A stretch of DNA of 64,000 nucleotides from Olsenella intestinalis (lineage in GTDB: Bacteria > Actinomycetota > Coriobacteriia > Coriobacteriales > Atopobiaceae): the NCBI RefSeq assembly GCF_023276655.1, contig NZ_JALGRK010000002.1:496001-560000 (forward strand), given 5' to 3'. Each line of letters begins with the position of its first letter. Position 1 is the stretch's first letter. The translations under genes were made by a program, and so were the position numbers. Shown in pieces: positions 27,350-37,623 of the stretch. The notes beneath the pieces were generated by a model. That model worked only from the letters and a program-made list of their open reading frames with translations, had not been told where the DNA came from and did no database searches.

Positions 27350-28732
27350 CTACCTCAGGACGTAGACGGCCACGCACCCCTCGTGGCAGGTGACGCAGGC
27401 GTCGGCCGAGGCCACCCGGTTCGAGACGCCCTCGTCGGCGAGGGCCGCAAGCTCGGCGTGGTCGAGCTCCCAGACGCTCCCCCGCTCGGAGACCACGCTC
27501 TTCTCGGCAAGGGAGATCACCGAGAAGGTCGCGCCCGCAAGGCCCTCGAGGTGCCAGGAGTCGCGGCCGCCGGGCGAGAGGACGCGCAGCTCGAAGTCGT
27601 CCTCCACGACGCGGCAGGCAAGGTCGGCGTTGCGCGCGAGCAGGCCGAGCACGCCCAGTGCGTGGTCGGGCCGGCCACCGCTCACGCAGGTGAGGGTGAG
27701 CTCGGCCGGGGCGTGGCGGCGGGCCGCCTCGTGGCGGGCGCAGCCGATCGCGTAGGCGAGGTCGGTGGCGTACTTCTCGCTCGGGAGCGAGATCGTGCGC
27801 GCGGCCGCCTCGCGGGCCCAGGCGGCGTCCGCGTCCGCGGCCGAGTCGCAGTCGCCGCAGAAGACGTCGGGTGTGACGCCCGCGTCGCGAAGAGGCGCGG
27901 CGCCGGCGTCGGCCGCGATGACGTAGTCGGCCTCGGCCGCGAGGGTCGCGACGAGCTCGGAGGCGCTTCTCTGGGGAGAGCCGCCAACCACGAGGATGCG
28001 GCTCTTCTCGGCGGTGGGAGCGCCGTCCGCAGCGGGGGCGGTGGCGTCGGAGGCGCCGGCGTCGGAGGCGTCGGCGTAGTCGTCGAGGAGTGCGAAGGAG
28101 AGCTCGGGGTAGCCGTGGACGAGGAAGGTCGAGAAGGGCGCGACCTCCTGCGGCGTGCGGTCGCCGTGGGGGCTGAAGAGGCAGGCCGTGCGGAAGCCGG
28201 CGCCGGTCGCGCTCCTGAGGGAGAACGGGGCGTCCTCGAAGACCCAGGTCTCGGACGCGGGCGTGCCGAGGCGCTCGCGCGCCACGTGCCAGATGTCGGG
28301 ATAGTCCTTGCTGCGGATCTCGCCGCCGGTCGAGAGGACGTCCTGGAAGTAGCCGCGGATGTTCTTGGCACGCAGGATGACCTCGAGCTCGGAGGCCGGC
28401 GTGGACGAGGCGACGACCATGGGCACGCCGTGGGCGCGCAGGTCGTCGAGGAAGACGAGGCAGCCGTCGAGCAGGTCGATGTCGCTCAGGTAGGCCTCGC
28501 GCATGTCGGCCTTGATCTCGGCCTCGAGGTCGTCGGTCGAGACGGAGGGCACGTGACGGTCGTGGAGCACCTCGCAGAGCTCCCGCAGGGGCAGCGACTC
28601 GGTCTCGACGAAGAACTGCTCGGCGTTGGGCACGCCGTAGCGCTCGAGCATGCGCACCGTGACGTCATGCCAGGCGGGCATTGAGTCGACGAGGGTCCCG
28701 TCGAAGTCGAAGATGGCACCTGAGATGGGCAT
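27350..28732 (-). CDS. HAD-superfamily phosphatase fused to thiamine pyrophosphokinase
   Basis: A 460-residue two-domain protein. Residues 1 to about 215 are a HAD hydrolase of the beta-phosphoglucomutase type: nucleophile motif DFDGTLVDS near 8-16, VASSTP near 105 and EDAPFSLRSA near 165. After a Ala/Asp-rich linker, residues about 245-460 are a ThiN-type kinase: AADAGAAPLRDAGVTPD, GDCDSA, KYATDLAYAI and SGGRPDHALG. ThiN makes thiamine diphosphate from thiamine and ATP. The phosphatase could feed it from thiamine monophosphate, but that is inference. Two Glu-Lys-Ser codon runs carry the dispersed motif (27497, 28001). Confidence 0.85.
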   Translation of the reverse strand: MPISGAIFDFDGTLVDSMPAWHDVTVRMLERYGVPNAEQFFVETESLPLRELCEVLHDRHVPSVSTDDLEAEIKADMREAYLSDIDLLDGCLVFLDDLRAHGVPMVVASSTPASELEVILRAKNIRGYFQDVLSTGGEIRSKDYPDIWHVARERLGTPASETWVFEDAPFSLRSATGAGFRTACLFSPHGDRTPQEVAPFSTFLVHGYPELSFALLDDYADASDAGASDATAPAADGAPTAEKSRILVVGGSPQRSASELVATLAAEADYVIAADAGAAPLRDAGVTPDVFCGDCDSAADADAAWAREAAARTISLPSEKYATDLAYAIGCARHEAARRHAPAELTLTCVSGGRPDHALGVLGLLARNADLACRVVEDDFELRVLSPGGRDSWHLEGLAGATFSVISLAEKSVVSERGSVWELDHAELAALADEGVSNRVASADACVTCHEGCVAVYVLR

Positions 28733-28882
28733 CGCACTCCAATCGTCTTGCTGGCCCGAGGGGCCTCGCTGCTAGGCGTAGATTCCATGATAGCGACGCG
28801 CTTGCCTGCGCCAAGTGATAGATTACACGTCGTTGGACCACGGCGGCGCAGGCTGCGCCGCGCACATGCTATGGAGGACTCA

Positions 28883-29068
28883 ATGGCACGTTACGACTAC
28901 CGATGCACCTCGTGCGAGAACGTCTTCGAGGTCGAACATCGCATGAGCGAGCACCCCGAGGTGACCTGCCCCAAGTGCGGGAAGAAGGCCGAGCGCGTCT
29001 TCTCGACCTCGGGCATCGTCTTCTCGGGCTCGGGCTTCTACAACACCGACCAGCGCGACAAGAAGTAG
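28883..29068 (+). CDS. FmdB-family zinc-ribbon protein
   Basis: A 61-residue protein, start ATG at 28883 behind GGAGG. It begins MARYDYRCTSCENVFEVEH and has CPKCGKKAERVFSTSG: two CxxC pairs of the FmdB/CxxC_CxxC_SSSS family. The role of such proteins is poorly known; regulation has been proposed. It is divergent from the HAD-ThiN gene with 150 bases between. Confidence 0.88.
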   Translation: MARYDYRCTSCENVFEVEHRMSEHPEVTCPKCGKKAERVFSTSGIVFSGSGFYNTDQRDKK

Positions 29069-29091
29069 CGCGAGTCGACGTATGCATGCGA

Positions 29092-29123
29092 GCGGGGGCG
29101 ACCATTGGGCCGCCCCCGCTTTT
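29092..29123 (+). terminator. terminator after the FmdB-type gene
   Basis: GCGGGGGCG pairs with CGCCCCCGC across a 10-base loop, followed by TTTTC. It may also close the convergent giant surface-protein gene that ends at 29149. Confidence 0.85.
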
Positions 29124-29148
29124 CGTAGGCAGATGCGTTGTCGACGGG

Positions 29149-29556
29149 CTACACGCCGTACCAGGCGATGCCCTCGCCGCGCCAGCCGATGGTGCAGAGG
29201 TGGACGTGCTCGGCCTCGCTGGTCGTGAAGTTGTGCGCGCCGGAGGTCGCGAACGGGTTGTACTCGCGCCAGACCGGGACGGCCTCGTGCGGGTCGGAGA
29301 GCCAGCCCACGCCCTCGTAGCTCCAGCCCACGCCCACCAGGACGTCGCGCTCCCCCGCGCTCATGGTGTAGTGGTGGTCGCCCGCGTTGGGGTTGTAGAG
29401 GCGATAGACCGGCTCGCCGTCCGTCGACGGCGCCACCCAGCCCACGCCCTCGTAGTTCCAGCCTGCCTCGTCGACGGCGTCGCGCTCGTAGGCGCTAGCG
29501 GTGTAGAAATGCTCGCCGGAGTAGGGGTTGTAGAGGCGGTACATCGGAACGCCCGC
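29149..29556. repeat. 408-bp direct repeat, copy 1 (end of surface gene A)
   Basis: This aligns without gaps to 37624-38031 (offset 8,475) with about 8 differences by eye, roughly 98% identity. It covers the three C-terminal repeats and the stop codon. The coding sequence immediately upstream is unrelated, so the match ends sharply. Confidence 0.93.
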
Positions 29557-32500
29557 AGGCGTCGGCTCCGGCACCTCGCTCCATTGGGCAAAGAGGACGT
29601 CGCCGCCGAGGGCCAACTCGAAGGCGTCGCCCGGGGCGTACGCGACGCCCGATCCGTCGGGCCTAGTGTTCCAGCCCACAAACTCGAACCCATCGCGGGC
29701 GAAGCCGGACGCCGAGACGAGAACGTGCTCCCCCTCGTGCCCAGGCTGGGGCTCAGTCGAGCCCGCCGTGGCACCGTTACCGTCGTAGCTCAGCTCTCCA
29801 CGCGGATCCCACTGGGCGAAGAGGACGTCTTCGCCGGCCGTGAGCTCATAGGGGCTGCCGGGGGCATAGGCCTCGCCCGATCCGTCAGACGCCGTATTCC
29901 AGCCGATAAAGTCGTGATGAGCCCAAGTGAACCCACATGCCGGGACCGTGACCGACTCGCCGACGGCCCCCTCGGGAGATGGAGTCGAACCCGAGGCCAG
30001 CCGACTGTTGGGTTCGAGAGTGAGACTGTCGGCGAAGATATCAAAGGGAACGAGCTCCTCGAGACCGGTCCAATCCATGTCCTCGGGAACGCTTGCAAGA
30101 AGCAGGTATGACCCGGGCACTGAGGGACGCTCGGTCTCGAAGACAAGCTCACCCTCGGCCTGCCCCCCAAGGCCAACAGCCGCGTAGGCGAACGACACCT
30201 CGCCGTAGCGCGCGTCCCCCACAGGGTCGGACGCGGGCAGGCCATAGGTCCACGAGGAGATTGCGGGTGAGGTCACCCATTCGTTGCCTGCCTGGGCGAT
30301 GACGCACTCGAGCGGAGTGTCGAGGACGAGGTCGGCATGGGTGTCGTCACCGACAAAGCGAACGTTTACGTAGAATGTGCCGGCATGCGTCTCCTGCGGC
30401 ACATCACCGGACCACTCCGACCCGTCGATGGAGCACTCCATCCCCACACAGCCGTCAGGCAGCGCCGACGGTGAAATCACGAGGGAGTGCTTTTGCCCGT
30501 CGTAGGTCGCTTGAACGGGCTCGGGCGGATCCGTCAAAACGATGTCAAGCTTCGGCAGGGTGACCTCGGTGGACGCGGAGGCGTCCGAATGGTAGAGCGC
30601 GTCCGTCTCGACCGCGCGTGCGACGATGGAGACGGGCTTGCCTGGGGTGAGGCCCCCGAAGTCCACGATAGTCTCGCCCGGCGCGGGCTCGACCCAGCTC
30701 GCCCCGCCGTCAATGCTATAGGCCAGGCCGGGCTGAGCCGTGATCTGAACGCTCGTGGGCTCGACGCCCTCGATGGCGGGGCTTGCGGGGGCAGGCGCGA
30801 TCCCCTTTGCAGCCACGGAGACCTCGGCGGCCTCGGAGGCGTCCTTGGGCCACGCGGCATCTGTGGCAGCAACCGCCGCGTATCGCACCTGATACGTACC
30901 CACGGAAAGACCGGTGACGGACGTCGCGCCCGTGGGAACCGCCTGCCAGGAGTCAGGCCATACACCGCCGTCACCGCGGCGACGCCATTCCATGCCATCG
31001 GTGACGCCAGTTATCGAGCCGTCGGAGTTGGTGATGGGCGCGCCTGACGCATCGCGCGCCACGTGGCCGTCCGCGCCCTCGAGGACCGGCGTGGGCGCCG
31101 TCGCGGAGAGCGTCGACGGCGCGTCCTGCTGCTCCGTCCAGTGGGCGTAGAGCGTGGCCTTGCCAGAGAGGCCCGTGACGTCGGCCGACAGCTTGTCGCC
31201 GGAGGTGGGAGCGACGCCCCAGAACCAGCCATCGAAGCGGTGGTGGTCCCAGGAGGGCTCGCGTGCCTCGACGTCCGAGCGAGACACGAGATACGTTCCG
31301 CCCGAGGCGTGTCCGAGCAGGTAGTCGCCAGCAACGGGCGCCTCTCCCCCGTTGGCGTCGAGGGCAACCATGGGCACGCTGAGGTTGTCGACGGAGACCA
31401 CCATGGGCGCACGCACGGGCCCGCCCTCCGCGTCGTCCCAGTGCATCGGCGCGGGCGCGCCCGCGCTCCAGAGCACCTGCGAGCAGGGGAACTCCGCGCC
31501 GTCGACCACGTAGCCCACAACGCGGGCGCGGTAGCGCGACGGAATCCCCGTCGAGTTGTAGAGCCACACGGGCAGGCTGCCCGACGCCGCGCGGGAGCTC
31601 CCCTCCCCAACGACCGCGCAGCGCGTACCGGCACCCGAGGCCTGCTGGGAGACGACGGCGTAGTCGTCGTCGGGCGAGTCGTCGTCGGGCGCCCACAAGA
31701 CCTTGACGTAGACGGCCTGAACGGCCGTGTGGCCGTCGGTGTCGGCGCCCGCGAGGCGAACCTCCCAGTCCCCGTCGAAGAAGCCCGTGACGGGCGCGAA
31801 GGAGACGGCGAAGTCGTCGCCCGACTGCGCGGCCACAAAGGAGGCAGACTCCACCTGAGCGGCGCTCTCGGGCGACTCGTCGACCGTGGGACGCAGCCCG
31901 AGCGCGTAGGTCGCGTGGGACGACAGGCCGTGCAGCTCGTAGGAGCCGACGGCCGCTGCCGCCCCATCGGGGGCAGACGACACCGCGACGGGGTAGCCCT
32001 CGACGGGGTCGTCGGAGCCGTCCGCGAAGAGGTAGAGGTTCGCCGCACGCGAGCGCTCGGTGGGCGTGTCGTTCACCGTGCCAGAGACCATCGTCGTCTC
32101 ACCGGTGACGGGATCCTTCTGCGGGTAGAGGTACTCGTAGCTCCAGCGCACGGAGCCCGAGACACCATAGGTCACCTCGACCTGGGTGGCCGCCGACTCG
32201 ACGTGGTTGTCGTCGGCCGCATGGCGCACGAGCACGTCACCCGCCGCAAGCCCCTCGATGACGCCCGACGCGGGGACGCTCGACCAGGTGGCACCCCCAT
32301 CTGCCGACCACTCGGTGGGAACCGAGGCGTCGTGGCCCGAGATCGTGACCGTGCCCTGGCACGTGTCCTCGGCAGGCGACCCCTCGCGGTGTCGAACGCG
32401 CGACTCGGTCGTCGAGAGCGACGCAGCCGGAATGTCTGGCCAGGTCGCACGCGCGACCTCGAAGGGCACCTCGGTTGATAGACCCGCATAGTTCACGGTC

Positions 32501-35500
32501 TCGGCCACGGTCGCGCGCATCACGTAGGAGCCGGCGTCGGTGGGCGCCGTGGTCGACCAGGCGTCCGAGCCCGCGCGCGAATACTCCACGACCGGCTCGC
32601 CGGCGGACGAGAAGAGCGCGGCGGGCGCGCTTGCGACCACGGCCTCCCCGTCATAGGTCTTGGACGTCGCGGCAGGCTCGGTCGTCCAGGCGTTTTCGGC
32701 CTGCGCAACCTTGAGCACACCCTGGTCGACGGTGAGCGCGTAGTTGCCCGAACTACCGAGTCCCCGGGGGTAGACGGGATAGTCGCCCACGTGGGAGCCG
32801 GGCGCATAGGAGCAGTGGAGGTCGAGGGCGCCCGTTACAAAGCCCGAGGAGACCTCGTCCTCACCGGCGGCAAAGCCGGACCAGGTCGCGGTGTAGGTGG
32901 GTGCGGGGTCGCCGAATGCCACGCTCTTGTCGTCCACCGCAAGCGTGAGGGGGCGAGGCGAGATCTCGAAGCGCGTGGGCCTGCTGGTGGCCGCCGCCCA
33001 GTTGGGGTCCTCGTCAATCTGAGCGCGCACGTAGTAGGTGCCGGCGTCGGGATACGTGCCGCCAGCACCCGTGGGCAGCTCGTCGGAGAAGGGGCCGTCG
33101 GCGCTCTTCGACCAGGTGATGTGTGCCGAGGAGGCGCCGAAGCCCGCAGTGACGAGGGGAAGGTTGGTGGCGCCGCCGTACGTCCAAGAGTCGATGGCGA
33201 CGGTGGCGGAGTTCTCGGCCTGTGCGACCGACCACGTGTGCGAGTTCTCTGGCAGGGCGTAGTTCCTGGCACGCTCGCCGGTCAGCGACGCGACGCTGAC
33301 GGCATACGACCCCGCGTCGGTGGCGCTCGTTGTCCCCACGTAGCCTCCGATCGACACCTGGCCCGCGTCGGCCGCAAGGACGCCGGTGAGGGTGGCCCCG
33401 GCATAGTGGCGCGTCTCGCCGGTGTAGGCGGGGTTGGCCGACGACCATGAGAGCCCGACGGAGCGCGGGGTGACCTGGAGGACGCCGGCCTCGTAGGCGA
33501 TGTCGTAGTCGGAGCTGGTCGCGCCCGAGGGGATGATGTAGTAGGTGCCGCGCGGCGAACTGGCAGAATAGGCGGCGCCCGAGCCATCGTCGCGCGAGGA
33601 GAACGCATAGGTCAGGGCATCGGTGCCTATCGAGGAGGCGTCGTCGTCTCCGGCAAAGCCCGACCACGTGACCCCCGCAGGCGCAGCGTCGTCGCCGTAG
33701 GCAACCGACGCGTCGTTGGCGCGGCAGACAAGCGGCGCGGGCGCAATGCTCACGACCGCCGACCCGCCCTTCGAGTCCTCCTGGTCGCCCGTCGCCACGA
33801 GCCACCACCACACCCTGGTGTCGCCCGCGTGCGAGGCGCGGGCGTCGTCCGGGTTGGTGCTGCCGACAGACGCATAGTTCTCCGCGGTGAGCTCCGTGAG
33901 CGCGTAGTAGACGGTGACCGTCGTGGTCCCGCGTGGGTTGGGTGTCACGGTGATGCCGTGCGCCGCGCCGTCGTAGGTGCCGGAGTAGCCGCTCACGTCG
34001 ACCGAGACCTCGGTGGCTGGCACCACGGTGTAGGTGCCGGCAACAGTCGTGATCTCATAGTCAGCCGAGAAGAGCGTGCCCACGGAGATCTGATAGGTGC
34101 CTGCCGGTGAGGCGGCGCCGACGTTGCAGTCGAGGGTCACGCCCAGGTCGTCGTCACCATAGATGGCGCCCGAGGCTACCCGCCAGGTGAGCGGGACGGG
34201 CTCGTCTCCGTACGTCGAGCTCTTGTCGTCCGCCGCAATGGTCACGCGGGCGCGGGTGATCTGGAACTGGACGGTCACGGGCTCGGAGAGCGCGTAGTTC
34301 CCGCGTCCCGATACGGTTACCGTAGCGGTGCCCACATTGACGTTGTCAGCCCAAGCGAGGTCATAGTCTGTGTCGAGCGCGAGGACCGCGTCGTCTGCCG
34401 CGTCGCGCACCGCAGGCGTCGCCTCCTGGGCTGCGCCGTTGTAGGTGCGGTCGGCAAGCGCGCCGGCGCTCAGCTGGTTGGTCGCCCACTTGGCGTAGAG
34501 GGTGGTGTCGGAGGCGACTGCCACGGCCTCGCCCAACCCAAACTCCACGGGGCCTTCGGGCGTTGCCGACCAGCCAACAAGGTGGCAGGCGGAAGCCGCT
34601 GCGGTGACCGAACTGTCCCCGACCGTCGCCGTGAGCTGCGAGGGAAGGGTTACGGAGGCGTTGGCGCGCGTGGCTTGGAGCGTCGTGGTGACGCCGTCCG
34701 TGAGAGGCATCGACCCCTCGGGCAGGTTCGCGTAGTTTGCGTCGAGTGTCACGGAGGGAGCGCCGTCCTCGACATCCGAGGGGAGCGCGTCGGGCAGGGA
34801 GTTGCCGTAGACGGCAAAGAGGTCGGTGTTGGACGATATCACGAACGACTGGCCGACGATGCGGCTGGCGTTGCCGCGAACGAGCGACCAGCCCATGAAG
34901 GGCTGGGTCTGGCTCGCATCCTCCTGCTGCCCCGCAACCGTGACCGTGGCGCCATAGCGGTAGGTGGTGTCATCGACATGAGCTATCTCCGTGCCATCTG
35001 ACTTGTGGTAGGTGACGTTGTAGAAGCCGCCCTTGACCCACTTGGCGTAGAGCGTCACATCCTGCGTGCCCACGGCGTCGGTGTAGAAGTTGCACGGGGT
35101 GCGGTAGTCCGGGTCCTTGTACCAGCCGCTGAAGGTATACTCGACCGATCCGACCTGTCGGATCGGATCGGGAGGGCGCGCTATGAGCGTGCCGCTCGGC
35201 ACATCAGACAAGACCAACTTGGAGCCATCTTCGGAGGGGGTTCCGGACGGAGGATCGACAAACGTGCCCCCACGCGCGTCGAAAGTGACGTTGTAGGAAT
35301 TGGAGACCCAGGCGGCGTACAGCGTCGTGGAGCCACCCGGCATCTTCGCTGACGAAAGGTCTATGGCGCTCGCCGCACTCTCGGGCTCGTTGGGGTGATG
35401 GGCCGCATAGTCGTCGGTGTACCATCCGGCGAAGCGCTGCGACTGGCCACCGACCATGCGCACCGTCTCGCTCGTGTAGCCAGGGTCGTTTGAGGAGAGG

Positions 35501-37452
35501 CTGGCGTTGTAGGCCACCTCACGGGTTGCCGTGCTCCCATACGAGCCCACGACGCCTTCCACATTGGCGAAGCTAAGGTCGAAGGAATTGCGGATGCAAA
35601 GGTAGTCGATGCAGTAGATGCCGTTCTCGAGATAGCCTTCGCACTTGTAGGACCCATAGTTCGTCGCCGAAGTCAGATCCTTGATGGTCGTCGTATATCG
35701 GCTCGATCCCATGTATATGAGGCCGGCAGTCCACACGGCAACGCCCTCGGCCGTGCGGGGCACCGTACTGGCCGTGACACCCGTGTAGCCCGACCTGAAG
35801 GCGCCGTCGGGATTCGTGAGCTCGAAGGTATAGGTGATACCCCCAAGCGTGACGTCCTTGGTGGGATTGGTGGGGGTCTCACCCGGCAGGACGTTGTGGT
35901 AGGCCCTGCTCCAACGCGTGCAGCTGTAGGTCTCCTTAAAACGTTTGTATGAGACCGTCAGCTTGTTGCCCATGACCCCATTGGGGAACGGCGCCTCCTC
36001 ACCTAAGTGCCACCATGAGTTGCCCGTACTCGTCTTTCTCTCGTAGTTGTACGCATACGTGCTGGTGGATGCAGACTTGTTGATGAGCGCGGCGGAAGCC
36101 CACGTCGAGGAATCCTGTCCCCACTTGACCCAACCGGTCGTCTGGATGGTCGTCTTGTTGTCGGTGTCCTTGAAGACGTAGGTGTACACGTTGCGGGGCC
36201 AGTACACCTTGACGACCGTGGACCCATCGCCGCTCACGGTCTCATTGATGCCCTGGCGAAGCGCCTCGTGCGCCGCCGTCTCCTCGGCCGTGGCACGGTG
36301 ATACTTGGTCGTCGTAGGGCCACCGTCATCGACGGGCTGGGCGGCCATGCCCGTCGTACCAGTGCAGAGCACTGTGCCAAAGACCTCAAACGCGCCCTCG
36401 CACGAAGTCCCACTGCCGTCCTCTATGAGGTGCATGACCGTGTAAGGCGTGTCAGACCGGGGCGTCCACTTTGCATAGAGGGTCGTGTCGACCGATATCG
36501 TGAGGTCGCCCTCGACCTTTGCGGTGCACTCGGGATCGGTGTACCAGCCTTCTAGCACATAGCCCAGACGCCACCCGCGATATCCTTCGGCAAAGGAATC
36601 CGTTGAAGGATCATAAGACGCGCCCGCGAGGCTCTTCTCGGTAGGGAGAAGATCCTGGGAGACCACACCCGTGCCGTCGCCGGCGTTCTGGACGAAGATG
36701 CTCGGCAACACGCCTCCGCCCGTGGTATCGAGCGTGACCCAGAAGCCATATTGGAGCTTGGGATAGAGATCCAGGGCAGTCGAGACGCCTTCGATGGTAT
36801 CGTCTGCCGCCCAGCTGGCGAGGGGAGACGATTCGGCGCCTGCGCCAGTGGCATAGGCCTCCCATCCGACAAGGTCGACCTCACCGGCCTCGACGATGGG
36901 AACGTAGTTCTTTGACGCGCCTGCCAGCGACATCTTGTGCACGCCGCCATCAAGCCTCGTATAGCCGCTGAATGCGAAGATTGCGTCCTTGGCGCTGTCG
37001 GCCAAGCTCTCGGTGTGAGGATACTGGTGGAACCGTACGAGGTGCGCGTTGCCAAAGCTAGCGCGAACAACGACGTCACAGAGATTCGAGTCGTCAGGCG
37101 TGGCTGATGCAGCTGCAGCCATGGCTGCCAAGTCCGTGGCGGCAAGAGGACGTCCGAACAGGTCGGACACGTTGTAGTCACCTATCCCCCAGTGATGAAA
37201 CGTCCGGTCTTGCCTGCACGAGGTCGGAGCGTCGGGGAACTCGATCGTGTCGCCGGCACGGACGATGCGCGTGGCAATGGCAACCTCCTGCCCCTCGACA
37301 CCCGTTTCATCACAGACGAACCTAAGCTGAACGCGAAGGTCGGAAGATACCCCGACGGGAAACACCGCCGCGAGCGCAGGAATCGCAAGCAACGCGATTA
37401 CGGCCGCAAGCAAAAGCGCGACGGGCACATGATGATGTCTGCGCTCGGACAT
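29149..37452 (-). CDS. giant secreted repeat protein A (InlB-type, MBG-type and DUF5648-type repeats)
   Basis: A 2,767-residue protein from the ATG at 37452 behind GGGGGAGG. Residues 1-30 are a signal peptide (hydrophobic core after RRHHHVP). A signal-following domain is unrecognised. Listeria/Bacteroides-type repeats ending LYAKW or LYAAW lie near 300-325, 675-715 and 775-805. From about 1000 to 1650 come MBG-type beta repeats (RTYNGAAQEATPAV, DDKSSTYGDEPVPLTW). Beta-rich domains follow, then GWNTxxDGSG repeats near 2520-2620. The end (about 2630-2767) is three YRLYNPYSGEHFYT-type repeats. There is no LPXTG or C-terminal membrane segment. A surface adhesin or matrix protein is likely, but its ligand is unknown. 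Confidence 0.85.
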   Translation of the reverse strand: MSERRHHHVPVALLLAAVIALLAIPALAAVFPVGVSSDLRVQLRFVCDETGVEGQEVAIATRIVRAGDTIEFPDAPTSCRQDRTFHHWGIGDYNVSDLFGRPLAATDLAAMAAAASATPDDSNLCDVVVRASFGNAHLVRFHQYPHTESLADSAKDAIFAFSGYTRLDGGVHKMSLAGASKNYVPIVEAGEVDLVGWEAYATGAGAESSPLASWAADDTIEGVSTALDLYPKLQYGFWVTLDTTGGGVLPSIFVQNAGDGTGVVSQDLLPTEKSLAGASYDPSTDSFAEGYRGWRLGYVLEGWYTDPECTAKVEGDLTISVDTTLYAKWTPRSDTPYTVMHLIEDGSGTSCEGAFEVFGTVLCTGTTGMAAQPVDDGGPTTTKYHRATAEETAAHEALRQGINETVSGDGSTVVKVYWPRNVYTYVFKDTDNKTTIQTTGWVKWGQDSSTWASAALINKSASTSTYAYNYERKTSTGNSWWHLGEEAPFPNGVMGNKLTVSYKRFKETYSCTRWSRAYHNVLPGETPTNPTKDVTLGGITYTFELTNPDGAFRSGYTGVTASTVPRTAEGVAVWTAGLIYMGSSRYTTTIKDLTSATNYGSYKCEGYLENGIYCIDYLCIRNSFDLSFANVEGVVGSYGSTATREVAYNASLSSNDPGYTSETVRMVGGQSQRFAGWYTDDYAAHHPNEPESAASAIDLSSAKMPGGSTTLYAAWVSNSYNVTFDARGGTFVDPPSGTPSEDGSKLVLSDVPSGTLIARPPDPIRQVGSVEYTFSGWYKDPDYRTPCNFYTDAVGTQDVTLYAKWVKGGFYNVTYHKSDGTEIAHVDDTTYRYGATVTVAGQQEDASQTQPFMGWSLVRGNASRIVGQSFVISSNTDLFAVYGNSLPDALPSDVEDGAPSVTLDANYANLPEGSMPLTDGVTTTLQATRANASVTLPSQLTATVGDSSVTAAASACHLVGWSATPEGPVEFGLGEAVAVASDTTLYAKWATNQLSAGALADRTYNGAAQEATPAVRDAADDAVLALDTDYDLAWADNVNVGTATVTVSGRGNYALSEPVTVQFQITRARVTIAADDKSSTYGDEPVPLTWRVASGAIYGDDDLGVTLDCNVGAASPAGTYQISVGTLFSADYEITTVAGTYTVVPATEVSVDVSGYSGTYDGAAHGITVTPNPRGTTTVTVYYALTELTAENYASVGSTNPDDARASHAGDTRVWWWLVATGDQEDSKGGSAVVSIAPAPLVCRANDASVAYGDDAAPAGVTWSGFAGDDDASSIGTDALTYAFSSRDDGSGAAYSASSPRGTYYIIPSGATSSDYDIAYEAGVLQVTPRSVGLSWSSANPAYTGETRHYAGATLTGVLAADAGQVSIGGYVGTTSATDAGSYAVSVASLTGERARNYALPENSHTWSVAQAENSATVAIDSWTYGGATNLPLVTAGFGASSAHITWSKSADGPFSDELPTGAGGTYPDAGTYYVRAQIDEDPNWAAATSRPTRFEISPRPLTLAVDDKSVAFGDPAPTYTATWSGFAAGEDEVSSGFVTGALDLHCSYAPGSHVGDYPVYPRGLGSSGNYALTVDQGVLKVAQAENAWTTEPAATSKTYDGEAVVASAPAALFSSAGEPVVEYSRAGSDAWSTTAPTDAGSYVMRATVAETVNYAGLSTEVPFEVARATWPDIPAASLSTTESRVRHREGSPAEDTCQGTVTISGHDASVPTEWSADGGATWSSVPASGVIEGLAAGDVLVRHAADDNHVESAATQVEVTYGVSGSVRWSYEYLYPQKDPVTGETTMVSGTVNDTPTERSRAANLYLFADGSDDPVEGYPVAVSSAPDGAAAAVGSYELHGLSSHATYALGLRPTVDESPESAAQVESASFVAAQSGDDFAVSFAPVTGFFDGDWEVRLAGADTDGHTAVQAVYVKVLWAPDDDSPDDDYAVVSQQASGAGTRCAVVGEGSSRAASGSLPVWLYNSTGIPSRYRARVVGYVVDGAEFPCSQVLWSAGAPAPMHWDDAEGGPVRAPMVVSVDNLSVPMVALDANGGEAPVAGDYLLGHASGGTYLVSRSDVEAREPSWDHHRFDGWFWGVAPTSGDKLSADVTGLSGKATLYAHWTEQQDAPSTLSATAPTPVLEGADGHVARDASGAPITNSDGSITGVTDGMEWRRRGDGGVWPDSWQAVPTGATSVTGLSVGTYQVRYAAVAATDAAWPKDASEAAEVSVAAKGIAPAPASPAIEGVEPTSVQITAQPGLAYSIDGGASWVEPAPGETIVDFGGLTPGKPVSIVARAVETDALYHSDASASTEVTLPKLDIVLTDPPEPVQATYDGQKHSLVISPSALPDGCVGMECSIDGSEWSGDVPQETHAGTFYVNVRFVGDDTHADLVLDTPLECVIAQAGNEWVTSPAISSWTYGLPASDPVGDARYGEVSFAYAAVGLGGQAEGELVFETERPSVPGSYLLLASVPEDMDWTGLEELVPFDIFADSLTLEPNSRLASGSTPSPEGAVGESVTVPACGFTWAHHDFIGWNTASDGSGEAYAPGSPYELTAGEDVLFAQWDPRGELSYDGNGATAGSTEPQPGHEGEHVLVSASGFARDGFEFVGWNTRPDGSGVAYAPGDAFELALGGDVLFAQWSEVPEPTPAGVPMYRLYNPYSGEHFYTASAYERDAVDEAGWNYEGVGWVAPSTDGEPVYRLYNPNAGDHHYTMSAGERDVLVGVGWSYEGVGWLSDPHEAVPVWREYNPFATSGAHNFTTSEAEHVHLCTIGWRGEGIAWYGV

Positions 37453-37499
37453 ACGCCCTCCCCCGACAGTAAGAATCTGTTGCGGCTGCAGGTACATTA

Positions 37500-37508
37500 A
37501 GTCTATCA
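37500..37508 (-). promoter_or_regulatory. extended -10 promoter of surface gene A
   Basis: TGATAGACT on the minus strand, 48 bases before the start codon. The same element, and the following ACTTWATGTA and CTGCAGNCGCA segments, occur before surface gene B. Confidence 0.6.
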
Positions 37509-37569
37509 GGGGAGGTGGCGCCCGCAGGCGCATCAGGGCACAAGGGGCACGCAGCAGGCGGCGGGCGGA

Positions 37570-37587
37570 GCGGGCAGGGCTGCCCGC
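37570..37587 (-). terminator. hairpin after surface gene B
   Basis: GCGGGCA/TGCCCGC stem with a GGGC loop in a GC-rich gap of 171 bases between the two giant genes. It has no T-tract; assignment as a terminator is tentative. Confidence 0.4.
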
Positions 37588-37623
37588 CCCTGGCCGGGAC
37601 GGGCAGCGGGGCCAGCCCCCGCG

